Shown: in pieces, positions 43,527 through 56,264 of the stretch | How positions within the stretch are numbered: the stretch's first letter is position 1 | How the letters are laid out: each line of letters begins with the position of its first letter | DNA from: Alopecurus myosuroides | Taxonomy: Eukaryota; Streptophyta; Magnoliopsida; Poales; Poaceae | Length of the DNA stretch: 64,000 nucleotides | NCBI GenBank assembly: GCA_028641055.1 | Contig: CM054059.1 | Coordinates: 44,776,477 to 44,840,476 of the forward strand | Reading direction: 5' to 3' | Made by a program: the position numbers and the translations under genes | Notes under the pieces: model-generated | The model's input: only the letters and a program-made list of their open reading frames with translations | The model's database searches: none | What the model was told of the DNA's origin: nothing

Positions 43527-44706
43527 GCGTGAACCAGCTCGGCGGCGCAGACAGTGCGTGCTGGTCTTTCTTCTCCATTCCTTGACCCATTATATATTTT
43601 CCTTCTTCTTCTTCTTCTTCATGTCATGTCCTACCCTACATATGCCAGAGGCGACGCCGAAGGGGATCCGGAAGCTGATGAACTGGGACGGCCTCACCAT
43701 CTACCACATCAAGAGCCACCTCCAGGTGCACCAATGTCGACACTTCTCAAGCATTAGCACTTTGTCGACCAACCAAAGTTAAGTAGTATTAAGGCCCTGT
43801 TTGGTTGAGTTTATTATCTGGCTTTTGGTTTTTGGCTTATAAGCCACAAAAGCACCTACATAGGTGCTTTTGGTTTTGGGCTTTTGACTTTTAATTGGAT
43901 ATTGTTAGACAATAATATAAGCCAAAAGCCAAAATCAAAAGCACCTATTTAGGTGCTTTTGTGGCTTAATAATCCTCTTCTTCGTGGACACAGAAATACC
44001 GTATGGGGAGGAGCATGCCACCACCATCTTCACCGTCCGAAGGTACAGAATGTGTACATGTCTGCTAGCTGATACGTACTAGTAGTATCTTTCATACTGT
44101 AGAAATAATAAGTATGTGATCACCCTGTTTTTTTTTTTTTTTGAACGGGTGATCATCTATACTGTTGTCGAATCGCAGGGCCACACCACGAGGAACGGGG
44201 CGACGCGCAGACTCCGGAACTGAAAATGTATCACTAGCTCACTGCTCCATGCATGTCTCCATCTTGACCCATATGATGTGCTCATCATGTGTCATGCATA
44301 ACATATGAGTACTTTGTTCTGTTGGCAGTGGGATGCACATCGCGGAAGCACTTGCCGTCCAACTCCACATGCAGCGACGCCTCTACCACCAGCTCGAGGT
44401 ACAGTACTAAATCTAATCTAACCGTCGGTCGTCGATGGTTACGGCTCCTGGCGTTTCTCTGCGTGTAATTAACATTGGTTTGCTCAGATGCAGCGGAGGC
44501 TGCAGGTGAGGATCGAGGAGCAGGGCAACAGGCTGCAGAAGATGTTCGAGGCCCACCTCAAGGCCAGCGGTAAAGACGCGCCTCCATCGTCACCGGACCC
44601 CTGCGATGACGTGCTCTTCTCTGCGGCGACCGCCGAGCAGGATGATGCCGTGTTCGACGACACCGACGACGACGAGATGCAGCTCATGTCCGACAACGAC
44701 TTTTAG
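43527..44706 (+). pseudogene. MYB-CC gene copy 2, truncated by CACTA
   Basis: Starts inside exon 1 at the codons for the first Myb helix, right at the CACTA end. Pieces: 43527-43553 (end of exon 1), 43649-43725, 43994-44042, 44179-44227, 44329-44398 and 44488-44706. All splice sites and frames match copy 1 (9545-10549), with few coding differences. Copy 2 keeps the usual Gly in WDGLTIYH where copy 1 has Asp, has Glu for Gln at the end of exon 3, and Ala for Val in exon 6. Promoter, leader and about nine tenths of exon 1 are absent, so no functional factor can be made. Intron 2 carries a MITE. The lack of stops in exons 2-6 points to recent loss. Confidence 0.9.
43792..43965. mobile_element. 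Foldback MITE in intron 2 of MYB-CC copy 2
   Basis: 174 bp absent from copy 1, flanked by TTA on both sides (43789-43791, 43966-43968), as expected for a PIF/Harbinger-type MITE. It opens AGGCCCTGTTTGG and contains long inverted arms (TAAGCCACAAAAGCACCTA near 43830 and its complement near 43965). The right arm seems trimmed, because no complement of the opening bases is present. Confidence 0.75.
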
Positions 44707-44842
44707 CGTAGTGATGAAACGCGACGACGACTCTTGCGTCCTTGTAGCCAAGCCTTTTCTCACATTTTGCTGCATGTTCACGATGTACGATCATGATTAT
44801 GAAGAAGAATTGGAAGAGCGTCTCGATCCTTTGTGGCTTCTT

Positions 44843-45524
44843 TCCTTTTTTTTTTAGATAAAAGGCTTTAGGCCCTGATTTAAATGAATGGTGCAAGAAG
44901 GTTCCAATACAGGTCCTGATTTAAATTTACTGGCCACACAAAGCAAACACATCTAAAGCAAAAGGGGCCGGTCTCCCAAGAACACGCCAACACTCAAAGC
45001 TGCAATCTAGGAGTTAACGAGGTGTAGATTGTCCTAAGCTCGCTTGCCACCAGAAGAATGCGCTCCTTGTCTTGTTCTTTTGCGAGATTTGCCCACATCT
45101 GCAGAAAGAGGTGCATTTTAAAAATGATGTCAGTTGAGTGTTTCGACAGGATACCATCAATAGAAAGCTTGTTGTGAGTCAACCAAATAGCCCAACAGAG
45201 CGCAGCAAATAGCACCCAACTGTTTCTGCGCTGCTTGCCAAGGAGGAACTGATGTAACGTGAAAAACTGCGGAAAGTTCGCAGACGACCAATTGCAACCG
45301 AGCACCCTACGCACGGCATTCCATCCTAGCCTCGCTAACGAGCACGAGAAAAAGATATGGGACGCATCCTCGGGATCCCCACATAAGGCACAGGCGCCAT
45401 TCGACGGGCCCTGTCGAGTAGCAAGCTGCAATCCCGAGGGCAGGCGATCGAGGACTAACTGCCAAGTAAAGATCTTAATCTTGAGCGGCAACCTAACTTT
45501 CCACAAGTCCGAACAGTACGCCAC
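44843..45524 (-). mobile_element. LINE fragment copy 2, 3' part
   Basis: The duplicate of 10687-11383. The zf-RVT part is less damaged than in copy 1: one frame (44994-45524) reads from WKVRLPLKIKIFTWQLVLDRL through CALCGDPEDASHIFFSC to the terminal stop. It is cut at 45524 by the LTR element and resumes at 54970. Confidence 0.8.
45520..45524. repeat. Left target-site duplication of the deleted Gypsy element
   Basis: GCCAC, repeated at 54965-54969. The empty site in copy 1 reads GTCAC near 11382, so the insertion followed the duplication. Confidence 0.9.
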
Positions 45525-48500
45525 TGTCGCACCCGGACTTCTAGGGGATACTCATCGGGCCGAACTGAATAGTAGATGCTTGGATTACGGGGCTTATCTG
45601 CTCCCGCATCCTCTTACGAGTAGGCCAGCACTTATGTGCGACAACCAAACTCTACTATCCACCGTCGATGTAAACTATCCCATAGAAATCAGGACACTTC
45701 CATTGACGTACTTCAACCATACACACATGGTACGTCAACGGCGTTTGAAAAAGTGATATCACAACAGATCTCTACGACACAAAAGATCGAAATAAGTTGC
45801 AAATGGCTCTCATTAGAGCAGAGATAGCAAATACAATCATTCAGAGGACACATGTCCCAACAATACATCAGTACATCACAGCGGAAGCATTCAACATGTC
45901 TGAGTACAGACAAGAACCAAATAGGCCTAAGAGGCCGGAAACGAACAGACGGAGCCCATCCACGAAGTCTCGGATCCTGCCCGGGTCCGCTATCTACTCG
46001 TCAGCAGTCTCGTCATACTCCACGTAGTAGCCACCATGTAGATCCTCGGAAACGTCGTCTGCGGAAACCACAGCCCCACAGGGGTCAGTACATAAACGTA
46101 CTGGCAAGCAAGACTCACAGTTCACCAAAATGTAACCCGTCAACACCAAGCACAGATGCTTTGGGTTCAACGGAAAGAAGGGGATATAAAGGATGCTGCA
46201 ACTGGCTGCTCTACACAACTACAGAGTTTCTACCACTTCCGGCTAACAGAAAGGAGATAAGATCGAGTATTGTAACCAACTGAAAGATAACTTCAAACAA
46301 ACCCATCCTGGATCTCGCCCCTTATCCAAAGAAGCAATCCGAGGATAACTCACACAGTTGGATTAATGATGGTTCATATTATTGTGTCAATAAGCCTATT
46401 ACTAGTCAAGTTGTTAATCATTGGGTGTAAGTTGGTTAATCATTAGGTTTAAGTTGTCCTGAGTACTTGTTAGCCAGTACTTTCACCAAGTAGTCCATAA
46501 CCGCGGAAAACACGGCTTCTCGAGAAGATTTTCCCTGCAGGGTTGCACCAATTTGGCCGTACACGCATGAATAACCCGCCAGATGGAAAGGCCCTTCCAC
46601 CAAGCGGGGCACTCAACACAACTCAACTCTTCTTCGCATCAAGCCCAAAGAACCTTGGGCGCACGGCTAATCGAGCCCAGAAGAAAATGGACCCTCATAG
46701 CACTCTAAGAACGTGTCCCCCTATATGCCGACTACAAAAGTTCCACCCTGGCCTGGGCTCGCAAAAACATGCATGCGGCAAATGGAAAACACGAACTAAA
46801 TGAGGTGATTTGGACGAGATGCGAATCAGGTCAAGTTGAGGGGGGCGCCCATACTCGCTTCCCAAATGCGGGTAGTGCGCTCATCATGGATCAGTAGACA
46901 AGACCCTTTTCCTATTAGGGTCGACACTAGCAGGCTTCAAAACCTCTCATGGGCCTCCTGCCGGTGCCTTATCATCAAATTTATTATTAATAGTAACATT
47001 AGCATGATTGATTGATTAAACATCGAGCCCCCAGAACATAATGAAATAGTAACTGAAAGTAACGGGTAACAGACTCGAGCAAAGCAACCTAAGCATGCTA
47101 GTAAGACACGGGCTCGAACAATGGTTGTGGGAAGGGAGATGAGGCAATATCAGGGTTAAGGGATACATGTGATAGGTTCGTAACAGAAGCAACTAATCAT
47201 AGGGCTAGCAGAATAGACAACGGAAAGTATCGGTAACCAATGTTGAAAGGAACACGATGGTTCATGTGAGTGATAACTTGCCTGCAAACCCAGTAGCCTG
47301 GTACTGAGCTAACTCCTTAGAAGGGGTGTCGTAAGTATCGTCGGTCTCAACGTCGTCGCGTATCCGAGAAGAAGCAAACAAGCAATGCAGAAAGATAAAC
47401 AATCAATAACATGGCATAGTGCAAAAACATGGGATGATGCATGACCATTTAATTGATGCATAGAAATAAACTAGTTGACAAGATAGAAACAGGATTAAAT
47501 GGACCCACATGCAATTTGAGTTGCACCTGAAAAGCCCATGAATTATGGTTGAATTAATTGTTTTACAACTAATCAAATTGTGTAAGTGAATTAGCATGAT
47601 GCATGGATGAGGAAAACAGCAAAATAACAACAATAGCACCAAATAGAAATAAGGTTTAACAAGTTTAGAAATTCATTTATTAAGTTATGGAATTTTGGTT
47701 TCTTAAAGGTGCCACACAAGAATTTGTTGTTTTCATCAAGTTAAATTGTTCAAAACAAATAACAAAATTTATATTTGGAAAGTACATGAAAAGTTGATTG
47801 GAAAACATATTTAGTTTGTTGAATTTGGAATTTTTATGCCCAAGTTATGAATTTTGCAAAATTAGGTGAATTAGACAAGAATTCAAATATTGCACCAATT
47901 TAGAATATTCAAAACAGTAAATAAATTTTATATTTAGATAGAACATTTAATTTGGTACAGAAAACATATTTAAAAAGTTAAAATTGGAGTTAAAATGAAA
48001 TAGTTATGCAATTTACAATTTTAGGGTGCAATCTGCCATTTTTATGAATCTAGTGACTTGGAAAATATTTGTACAGGGGCTAGAAATAATTAGCAGGGGC
48101 CTAGTTGTGATTACTGGGGTTTGTGCAGTACCAAAACAAATGGAAAAAAGATTTGGGTTTTATTGTGGGTGGGGGGACTCGAACCCCACACCTGCTGATG
48201 CGCTCACAGGGTGCTAACCAGTGGGATGGATGCGGTTTCTTGACAGATAGGGGGATCTGTGGGGGGTTAAGGTTCAGAACTGCACTGAATCTAAATAGGA
48301 AAAATTAGACAGAAAAGGTGGGTGCTTGGGGACTCGACCCCGGGACCTCCCGCTGCGCGTGTGTGGCTCGCTACCACTGCGGTAGGGCGCTGTTCTTGTC
48401 AGGAAGGGGAACAGCGGGGGGTAAGAGGGTTTTGCGCGCGGTTCTTAACTGAACTTAAGTTCAGATCGCTGTACTCGACAGCGCAGGCAGTGATCGCTGC

Positions 48501-49779
48501 GGCCATGTGCTCGCGGTGGGCTCGCCGGAGGGGGCGCCGTGGGGTGCTGTGCTGGTGCGGTGGCCTAGAGGAAGGAGGGAGGAAGGGATAGCGAGAGGAG
48601 CGCTCACCCGAGGGGCCTCGAGCAGGTGGAGGCACATGTGGTCGGGGCGGACAGCAGAGCTGCAGCAGGGCGACGGTGGCGACTTGGAGGGGATGGCGCC
48701 GGCGCAGTGGTGCGTCCCCTCCCAAACCGAGGGGATGGAGAGGACGAGGGCTCCATGGCGTTTCCATTTTTGGCCTCTCCCTGGCCGGGGAAGGAACCAA
48801 ACGCCGGCGAGTGGTGGAGCCTTTCGGTGGTGGTGTACAGGTACAGAGAAACAAGGGATCAGAGGGAGAGGAAGATGGAGGAAGGAGAAGAGAGGAAAAT
48901 TGGAGGCGGTGAGAGGGAGGAGAAGGAAGGGGTGCGGCTAGGGTTAGCAGTGGGGGAGAGGTGGAGGTGAGTTTTATGGGGGGAGAGAATCTTGTACGGC
49001 ATGCCATCGGTGGAGGGGAGGTGGAACAGAGGGTGGCGATGGAGTCGTACAGAGTGACGTCGGGGGGAGGAAGAAAGGTACTGGGCTAGAAGGAAAAGGC
49101 CTGGGGGGAGAAAAGGGTTGGGCCTCTCTCCCTTGCTGGTTTTAATTATTTTGTTCTATTTATATTTTTTTTGCATAAAACCAAATGGAAGAAAAGGATG
49201 GGGTTTTAAGTTAATAAAATTTTGGAAAAATTATGGTTAGTTTAGTTTTACAAATAGCAACTCAAAACTAACTTTGTTTTCCAAAGTTTTCAAATTTAAT
49301 TGTTGTTTGTTAATAAAACCAAAATTGGGTGAATTTTAATATTAATTAAACATTAATGAAAACAAACATTTTAATAGGGTGACCCCTATGGTTTAATTTG
49401 ATTAAATGGGTATAATTGTTTGGTGATTTTCATAAACTCAAGTTGGGTGCTGATTTGAAGATTTGATTTGAGTTTGAAATGATTTGGAATTAATTGTTTG
49501 ATTAAAACCAACAATTTAATAAGTGATCATTATGGAATAAAAAGAAAACAATTTGGTTGTTTTTATTTGAAATTTTTATTTAAAAGGTTGTAACAGAGCA
49601 AGTATGAAAACAAAGTTGAATTTTGTTTGGATTTCTATTATGAAAACAGAGTAAAACAGATGCAAAACAAATAGTAAACAAATGCAAACAAGGGAGTAAA
49701 ATGATGACATGATGCAATACTTGAATTAAACAAGAAACAAAACATTCTAGGGGGTAGTTTTCATACTTGGGATGTTACA
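45525..49779 (-). repeat. 3' LTR of the deleted Gypsy element
   Basis: 4255 bp. On the minus strand it has a CATAAAA box near 48975, two tRNA-like segments (48322-48395 with B-box GGGTCGAGTCC; 48165-48236 with GGTTCGAGTCC) and the acidic last exon (45994-46058). The upstream acidic exon (about 47282-47359) is present, but its AG acceptor has become AC. Confidence 0.9.
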
Positions 49780-50709
49780 AAACGCCCCCCTTGAAGGAAT
49801 CGCGCCCCGAGATTCCTACTGAGAAAAGAAAAGGTTCGGATACTTCTTGCGAAGATCCTCTTGAGCTGTGACACGTGAAACACATCGTGCACCTTGGATA
49901 TGTTTTTCTGGAAGTTTAAGACGACAGGCTTTCCTGGCAACTCTTCTGGAAAGATGTCAGGGAATTTGGAAACCACCGGAACATTTCAAGTAAAGGGAGA
50001 GGTTTTGTATTGAGGGTGTATAGCTGGATAGAATTTGATTCATTTGGAGAATAGACTATCTGGAATGTGGTGATTCCGGAATGCTTCCTCGAAACAACCC
50101 CAGGTGATAGGAATGCCAGCTCTCATAGCCTGGAATCAACAACAACAACAACCTTTCTGGCCAGATAGACTTGATATTTGGGAAGTTTTGATTAGACGTC
50201 GGTAGAAGAATTGAAGTGGAAAACAACAACAAGATTTCAACGGACGAAAAGGATGTTGAGAAGAACAGGATAATGAAGCAACTCCGGTTAAACGAGAACA
50301 AAACTCCTGAGGTACTACGGAAAACCCATCCGGGCTTCTAAAGGATCAATATCTATTGCTTAAGGAATAGAGGATCTGCTTCCGGGGCTTACACGCCTCC
50401 GTTCTCAATCATGAGTAGGCAACATGATAAATCATGTCACAACCACCTCCATTCCTATGGTCTAGTAGATATAACCATCCTAGAGAAACCAGAATTCGTG
50501 AAATCCTAACTTGAAAGTTTAGATGAGAAGGGAAAAAACAACGTTGCACTTCCTTACCAGAAAAGGGAGGGTGGGTGGGGAAAGAAGAAAAAGAACAGAA
50601 TTCCTACTCTCACGTTTCATTTTTCCTATATAGCTACAAAATAGTTTCTAGACTCAACTGCGACCAGTAAAAAAAAGGATCCTACAGGCAGAGAGGCTCT
50701 GATACCATT
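49780..50709 (-). pseudogene. Interior of the deleted element: spliced-together gag-pol scraps
   Basis: On the minus strand, in order: primer site (50695-50707), leader to about 50185, an unplaced GTT-rich bit, a scrap of gag (GIPITWGCFEEA, near 50100), a scrap around the protease/RT border (FPDIFPEELPG, near 49945), a scrap of the integrase end (VHDVFHVSQLK, near 49880), the last codons of pol, and the polypurine tract. Joins at about 50057-50063, 49926-49934 and 49857-49862 fall on short sequences shared by both parents. No protein of use can be made. The accessory ORF is lost apart from its upstream leader. Confidence 0.85.
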
Positions 50710-53700
50710 TGTCGCACCCTGATTTCTAGGGGATACTCATCGGGCCGAACTGAATAGTAGATGCTTGGATTACGGGGCTTATCTGCTCCCGCATCCTCTT
50801 ACGAGTAGGCCAGCACTTATGTGCGACAACCAAACTCTACTATCCACCGTCGATGTAAACTATCCCATAGAAATCAGGACACTTCCATTGACGTACTTCA
50901 ACCATACACACATGGTACGTCAACGGCGTTTGAAAAAGTGATATCACAACAGATCTCTACGACACAAAAGATCGAAATAAGTTGCAAATGGCTCTCATTA
51001 GAGCAGAGATAGCAAATACAATCATTCAGAGGACACATGTCCCAACAATACATCAGTACATCACAGCGGAAGCATTCAACATGTCTGAGTACAGACAAGA
51101 ACCAAATAGGCCTAAGAGGCCGGAAACGAACAGACGGAGCCCATCCACGAAGTCTCGGATCCTGCCCGGGTCCGCTATCTACTCGTCAGCAGTCTCGTCA
51201 TACTCCACGTAGTAGCCACCATGTAGATCCTCGGAAACGTCGTCTGCGGAAACCACAGCCCCACAGGGGTCAGTACATAAACGTACTGGCAAGCAAGACT
51301 CACAGTTCACCAAAATGTAACCCGTCAACACCAAGCACAGATGCTTTGGGTTCAACGGAAAGAAGGGGATATAAAGGATGCTGCAACTGGCTGCTCTACA
51401 CAACTACAGAGTTTCTACCACTTCCGGCTAACAGAAAGGAGATAAGATCGAGTATTGTAACCAACTGAAAGATAACTTCAAACAAACCCATCCTGGATCT
51501 CGCCCCTTATCCAAAGAAGCAATCCGAGGATAACTCACACAGTTGGATTAATGATGGTTCATATTATTGTGTCAATAAGCCTATTACTAGTCAAGTTGTT
51601 AATCATTGGGTGTAAGTTGGTTAATCATTAGGTTTAAGTTGTCCTGAGTACTTGTTAGCCAGTACTTTCACCAAGTAGTCCATAACCGCGGAAAACACGG
51701 CTTGTCGAGAAGATTTTCCCTGCAGGGTTGCACCAATTTGGCCGTACACGCATGAATAACCCGCCAGATGGAAAGGCCCTTCCACCAAGCGGGGCACTCA
51801 ACACAACTCAACTCTTCTTCGCATCAAGCCCAAAGAACCTTGGGCGCACGGCTAATCGAGCCCAGAAGAAAATGGACCCTCATAGCACTCTAAGAACGTG
51901 TCCCCCTATATGCCGACTACAAAAGTTCCACCCTGGCCTGGGCTCGCAAAAACATGCATGCGGCAAATGGAAAACACGAACTAAATGAGGTGATTTGGAC
52001 GAGATGCGAATCAGGTCAAGTTGAGGGGGGCGCCCATACTCGCTTCCCAAATGCGGGTAGTGCGCTCATCATGGATCAGTAGACAAGACCCTTTTCCTAT
52101 TAGGGTCGACACTAGCAGGCTTCAAAACCTCTCATGGGCCTCCTGCCGGTGCCTTATCATCAAATTTATTATTAATAGTAACATTAGCATGATTGATTGA
52201 TTAAACATCGAGCCCCCAGAACATAATGAAATAGTAACTGAAAGTAACGGGTAACAGACTCGAGCAAAGCAACCTAAGCATGCTAGTAAGACACGGGCTC
52301 GAACAATGGTTGTAGGAAGGGAGATGAGGCAATATCAGGGTTAAGGGATACATGTGATAGGTTCGTAACAGAAGCAACTAATCATAGGGCTAGCAGAATA
52401 GACAACGGAAAGTATCGGTAACCAATGTTGAAAGGAACACGATGGTTCATGTGAGTGATAACTTGCCTGCAAACCCAGTAGCCTGGTACTGAGCTAACTC
52501 CTTAGAAGGGGTGTCGTAAGTATCGTCGGTCTCAACGTCGTCGCGTATCCGAGAAGAAGCAAACAAGCAATGCAGAAAGATAAACAATCAATAACATGGC
52601 ATAGTGCACAAACATGGGATGATGCATGACCATTTAATTGATGCATAGAAATAAACTAGTTGACAAGATAGAAACAGGATTAAATGGACCCACATGCAAT
52701 TTGAGTTGCACCTGAAAAGCCCATGAATTATGGTTGAATTAATTGTTTTACAACTAATCAAATTGTGTAAGTGAATTAGCATGATGCATGGATGAGGAAA
52801 ACAGCAAAATAACAACAATAGCACCAAATAGAAATAAGGTTTAACAAGTTTAGAAATTCATTTATTAAGTTATGGAATTTTGGTTTCTTAAAGGTGCCAC
52901 ACAAGAATTTGTTGTTTTCATCAAGTTAAATTGTTCAAAACAAATAACAAAATTTATATTTGGAAAGTACATGAAAAGTTGATTGGAAAACATATTTAGT
53001 TTGTTGAATTTGGAATTTTTATGCCCAAGTTATGAATTTTGCAAAATTAGGTGAATTAGACAAGAATTCAAATATTGCACCAATTTAGAATATTCAAAAC
53101 AGTAAATAAATTTTATATTTGGATAGAACATTTAATTTTGTACAGAAAACATATTTAAAAAGTTAAAATTGGAGTTAAAATGAAATAGTTATGCAATTTA
53201 CAATTTTAGGGTGCAATCTGCCATTTTTATGAATCTAGTGACTTGGAAAATATTTGTACAGGGGCTAGAAATAATTAGCAGGGGCCTAGTTGTGATTACT
53301 GGGGTTTGTGCAGTACCAAAACAAATGGAAAAAGATTTGGGTTTTATTGTGGGTGGGGGGACTCGAACCCCACACCTGCTGATGCGCTCACAGGGTGCTA
53401 ACCAGTGGGATGGATGCGGTTTCTTGACAGATAGGGGGATCTGTGGGGGGTTAAGGTTCAGAACTGCACTGAATCTAAATAGGAAAAATTAGACAGAAAA
53501 GGTGGGTGCTTGGGGACTCGACCCCGGGACCTCCCGCTGCGCGTGTGTGGCTCGCTACCACTGCGGTAGGGCGCTGTTCTTGTCAGGAAGGGGAGCAGCA
53601 GGGGGTAAGAGGGTTTTGCGCGCGGTTCTTAACTGAACTTAAGTTCAGATCGCTGTACTAGACAGCGCAGGCAGTGATCGCTGCGGCCATGTGCTCGCGG

Positions 53701-54964
53701 TGGGCTCGCCGGAGGGGGCGCCGTGGGGTGCTGTGCTGGTGCGGTGGCCTAGAGGAAGGAGGGAGGAAGGGATAGCGAGAGGAGCGCTCACCCGAGGGGC
53801 CTCGAGCAGGTGGAGGCACATGTGGTCGGGGCGGACAGCAGAGCTGCAGCAGGGCGACGGTGGCGACTTGGAGGGGATGGCGTCGGCGCAGTGGTGCGTC
53901 CCCTCCCAAACCGAGGGGATGGAGAGGACGAGGGCTCCATGGCGTTTCCATTTTCGGCCTCTCCCTGGCCGGGGAAGGAACCAAACGCCGGCGAGTGGTG
54001 GAGCCTTTCGGTGGTGGTGTACAGGTACAGAGAAACAAGGGATCAGAGGGAGAGGAAGATGGAGGAAGGAGAAGAGAGGAAAATTGGAGGCGGTGAGAGG
54101 GAGGAGAAGGAAAGGGTGCGGCTAGGGTTAGCAGTGGGGGAGAGGTGGAGGTGAGTTTTATGGGGGGGGGGGAGAATCTTGTACGGCATGCCATCGGTGG
54201 AGGGGAGGTGGAACAGAGGGTGGCGATGGAGTCGTACAGAGTGACGTCGGGGGAGGAAGAAAGGTACTGGGCTAGAAGGAAAAGGCCTGGGGGGAGAAAA
54301 GGGTTGGGCCTCTCTCCCTTGCTGGTTTTAATTATTTTGTTCTATTTATATTTTTTTGCATAAAACCAAATGGAAGAAAAGGATGGGGTTTTAAGTTAAT
54401 AAAATTTTGGAAAAATTATGGTTAGTTTAGTTTTACAAATAGCAACTCAAAACTAACTTTGTTTTCCAAAGTTTTCAAATTTAATTGCTGTTTGTTAATA
54501 AAACCAAAATTGGGTGAATTTTAATATTAATTAAACATTAATGAAAACAAACATTTTAATAGGGTGACCCCTATGGTTTAATTTGATTAAATGGGTATAA
54601 TTGTTTGGTGATTTTCATAAACTCAAGTTGGGTGCTGATTTGAAGATTTGATTTGAGTTTGAAATGATTTGGAATTAATTGTTTGATTAAAACCAACAAT
54701 TTAATAAGTGATCATTATGGAATAAAAAGAAAACAATTTGGTTGTTTTTATTTGAAATTTTTATTTAAAAGGTTGTAACAGAGCAAGTATGAAAACAAAG
54801 TTGAATTTTGTTTGGATTTCTATTATGAAAACAGAGTAAAACAGATGCAAAACAAATAGTAAACAAATGCAAACAAGGGAGTAAAATGATGACATGATGC
54901 AATACTTGAATTAAACAAGAAACAAAACATTCTAGGGGGTAGTTTTCATACTTGGGATGTTACA
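50710..54964 (-). repeat. 5' LTR of the deleted Gypsy element
   Basis: 4255 bp, the partner of 45525-49779 with the same landmarks: tRNA-like segments at about 53350-53420 and 53506-53580, acidic last exon at 51179-51243, CATAAAA-like box near 54160. Confidence 0.9.
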
Positions 54965-54969
54965 GCCAC
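54965..54969. repeat. Right target-site duplication of the deleted Gypsy element
   Basis: GCCAC, identical to 45520-45524. Confidence 0.9.
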
Positions 54970-56264
54970 TGACTCTCCTTGAGACAGTTTCGCATAGGCG
55001 GACGCAACCGAAAACAATCCAGACGGTTCCAAAGCCCAGCTAACTTCGTCCAATCCCTCGCCGAGCGAAACGTCCCTCAATTCTTCAACCAGCTGACCCT
55101 GTATAGCAACCCTCTGAGGGTCCAAGGCACGTCAAGCCAACGCCGGGCTGCCCCGGAAGGAAAGCCTCCCTGACCCAGAGGTCCGGGTTGTCACAGACCG
55201 TAAACAGCCACGGATAACGCTCCAGGAGGGGACCCTCGCCCGTCCACCATTCCTGCCAAAACAGTGTCCGAGCATCGTTCTGAACCCTAAAACAAGCACC
55301 CATCTTGAAGAGCCTCTTGATCTTCTGAAGGCTGCGCCAAAATTGGGAACCCCCTTGGTTCCCCGAGGCGAAAATGTTGAATGCGTCCGGGTACTTAGCC
55401 CGGACTATGGTGCGCCAGATGGACTCGTCTTCCTGGTACAACTTCCAAATCCATTTGAGCATCAATGCCTTGTTCATGACTTTGGTGTTAGTTAGCCCTA
55501 GACCCCCACAGTCTTTTGGGCGACACACCGCCGGCCAGTTTACCATGTGGTACTGACGCTTGGGGCCCGAGCCTTCCCAGTAAAACATTGCCCGAATAGA
55601 ATAAAACTTCGCATGCACGCCGTCTTGGAGTAACAACTCCCATGGCAAAAGTTGGGAGGGCGTCCACGCAGGCATTACACATGACCAACCTTCCTCCCGA
55701 GGAAAGCAAACGCCCCATCCATACCTCCACCTTGTCCCCAAGTTTAGCCACAAGGAAATTCCACTGCTCCACGGTGAGTTTTCTGTCCGAAATCGGAAGG
55801 CCGAGATAAATGAAAGGGAAAGACCCCAGCCGACAGTTGAGCATATTAGCGACCCTCTGTTGTTCCTGAGTATCTGCCTCCAGGACAAACACTTCGCTTT
55901 TTTGGAAATTGATCTTCAGGCCCGACATGTTTTAAAAGCACAAGAGAAGGAATTTGAGATTTGTGATCGAGAGATCATCCTTCTGAATCAGTATGAGGGT
56001 GTCATCGGCATATTGCAGGTGCGAAATTCCCCCTGGAACTAAGTGGGCCACAACGCCTTTGATGTGCCCAGCCGAGCAAGCAGAAGAGAGCATGGCCGAG
56101 AGGGCTTCAACGACAAAGTTAAACAGGATTGGAGACATGTTGTCCCCTTGACGCACCCCTCTCCGATTCCAAAAATACAGGCCAACCTCGCTGTTAATAG
56201 CAATCACGGTCTGACCCCCCCGATTCCAGTTGAGCAATCCTATGGACATATTGAAAGCGCATGG
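54970..56264 (-). mobile_element. LINE fragment copy 2, 5' part
   Basis: Continues the LINE split at 45524. The minus-strand frame 55932-56273 holds GVRQGDNMSPILF and LQYADDTLILIQ (RT catalytic box); 55488-55928 holds YLGLPISDRK and WMGRLLSSGGRL. It keeps about 18 bp near 56190 that copy 1 has lost. One frame change separates the two blocks near 55930. The Copia-like LTR follows. Confidence 0.8.

Larger units (their letters stand above)
45525..54964 (-). mobile_element. Internally deleted Gypsy element (9.4 kb, minus strand)
   Basis: Two LTRs of exactly 4255 bp enclose only 930 bp of interior. The LTR ends (TGTAACATCCC...GGTGCGACA read on minus), primer site, polypurine tract and leader match the full-length element at 26245-41110, so it belongs to the same family or a sister subfamily. 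The interior has no usable gene. The LTR copies differ at few bases (for example 51704, 52313, 53676), so the insertion is recent. It must have been moved by proteins from another element. Confidence 0.92.
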
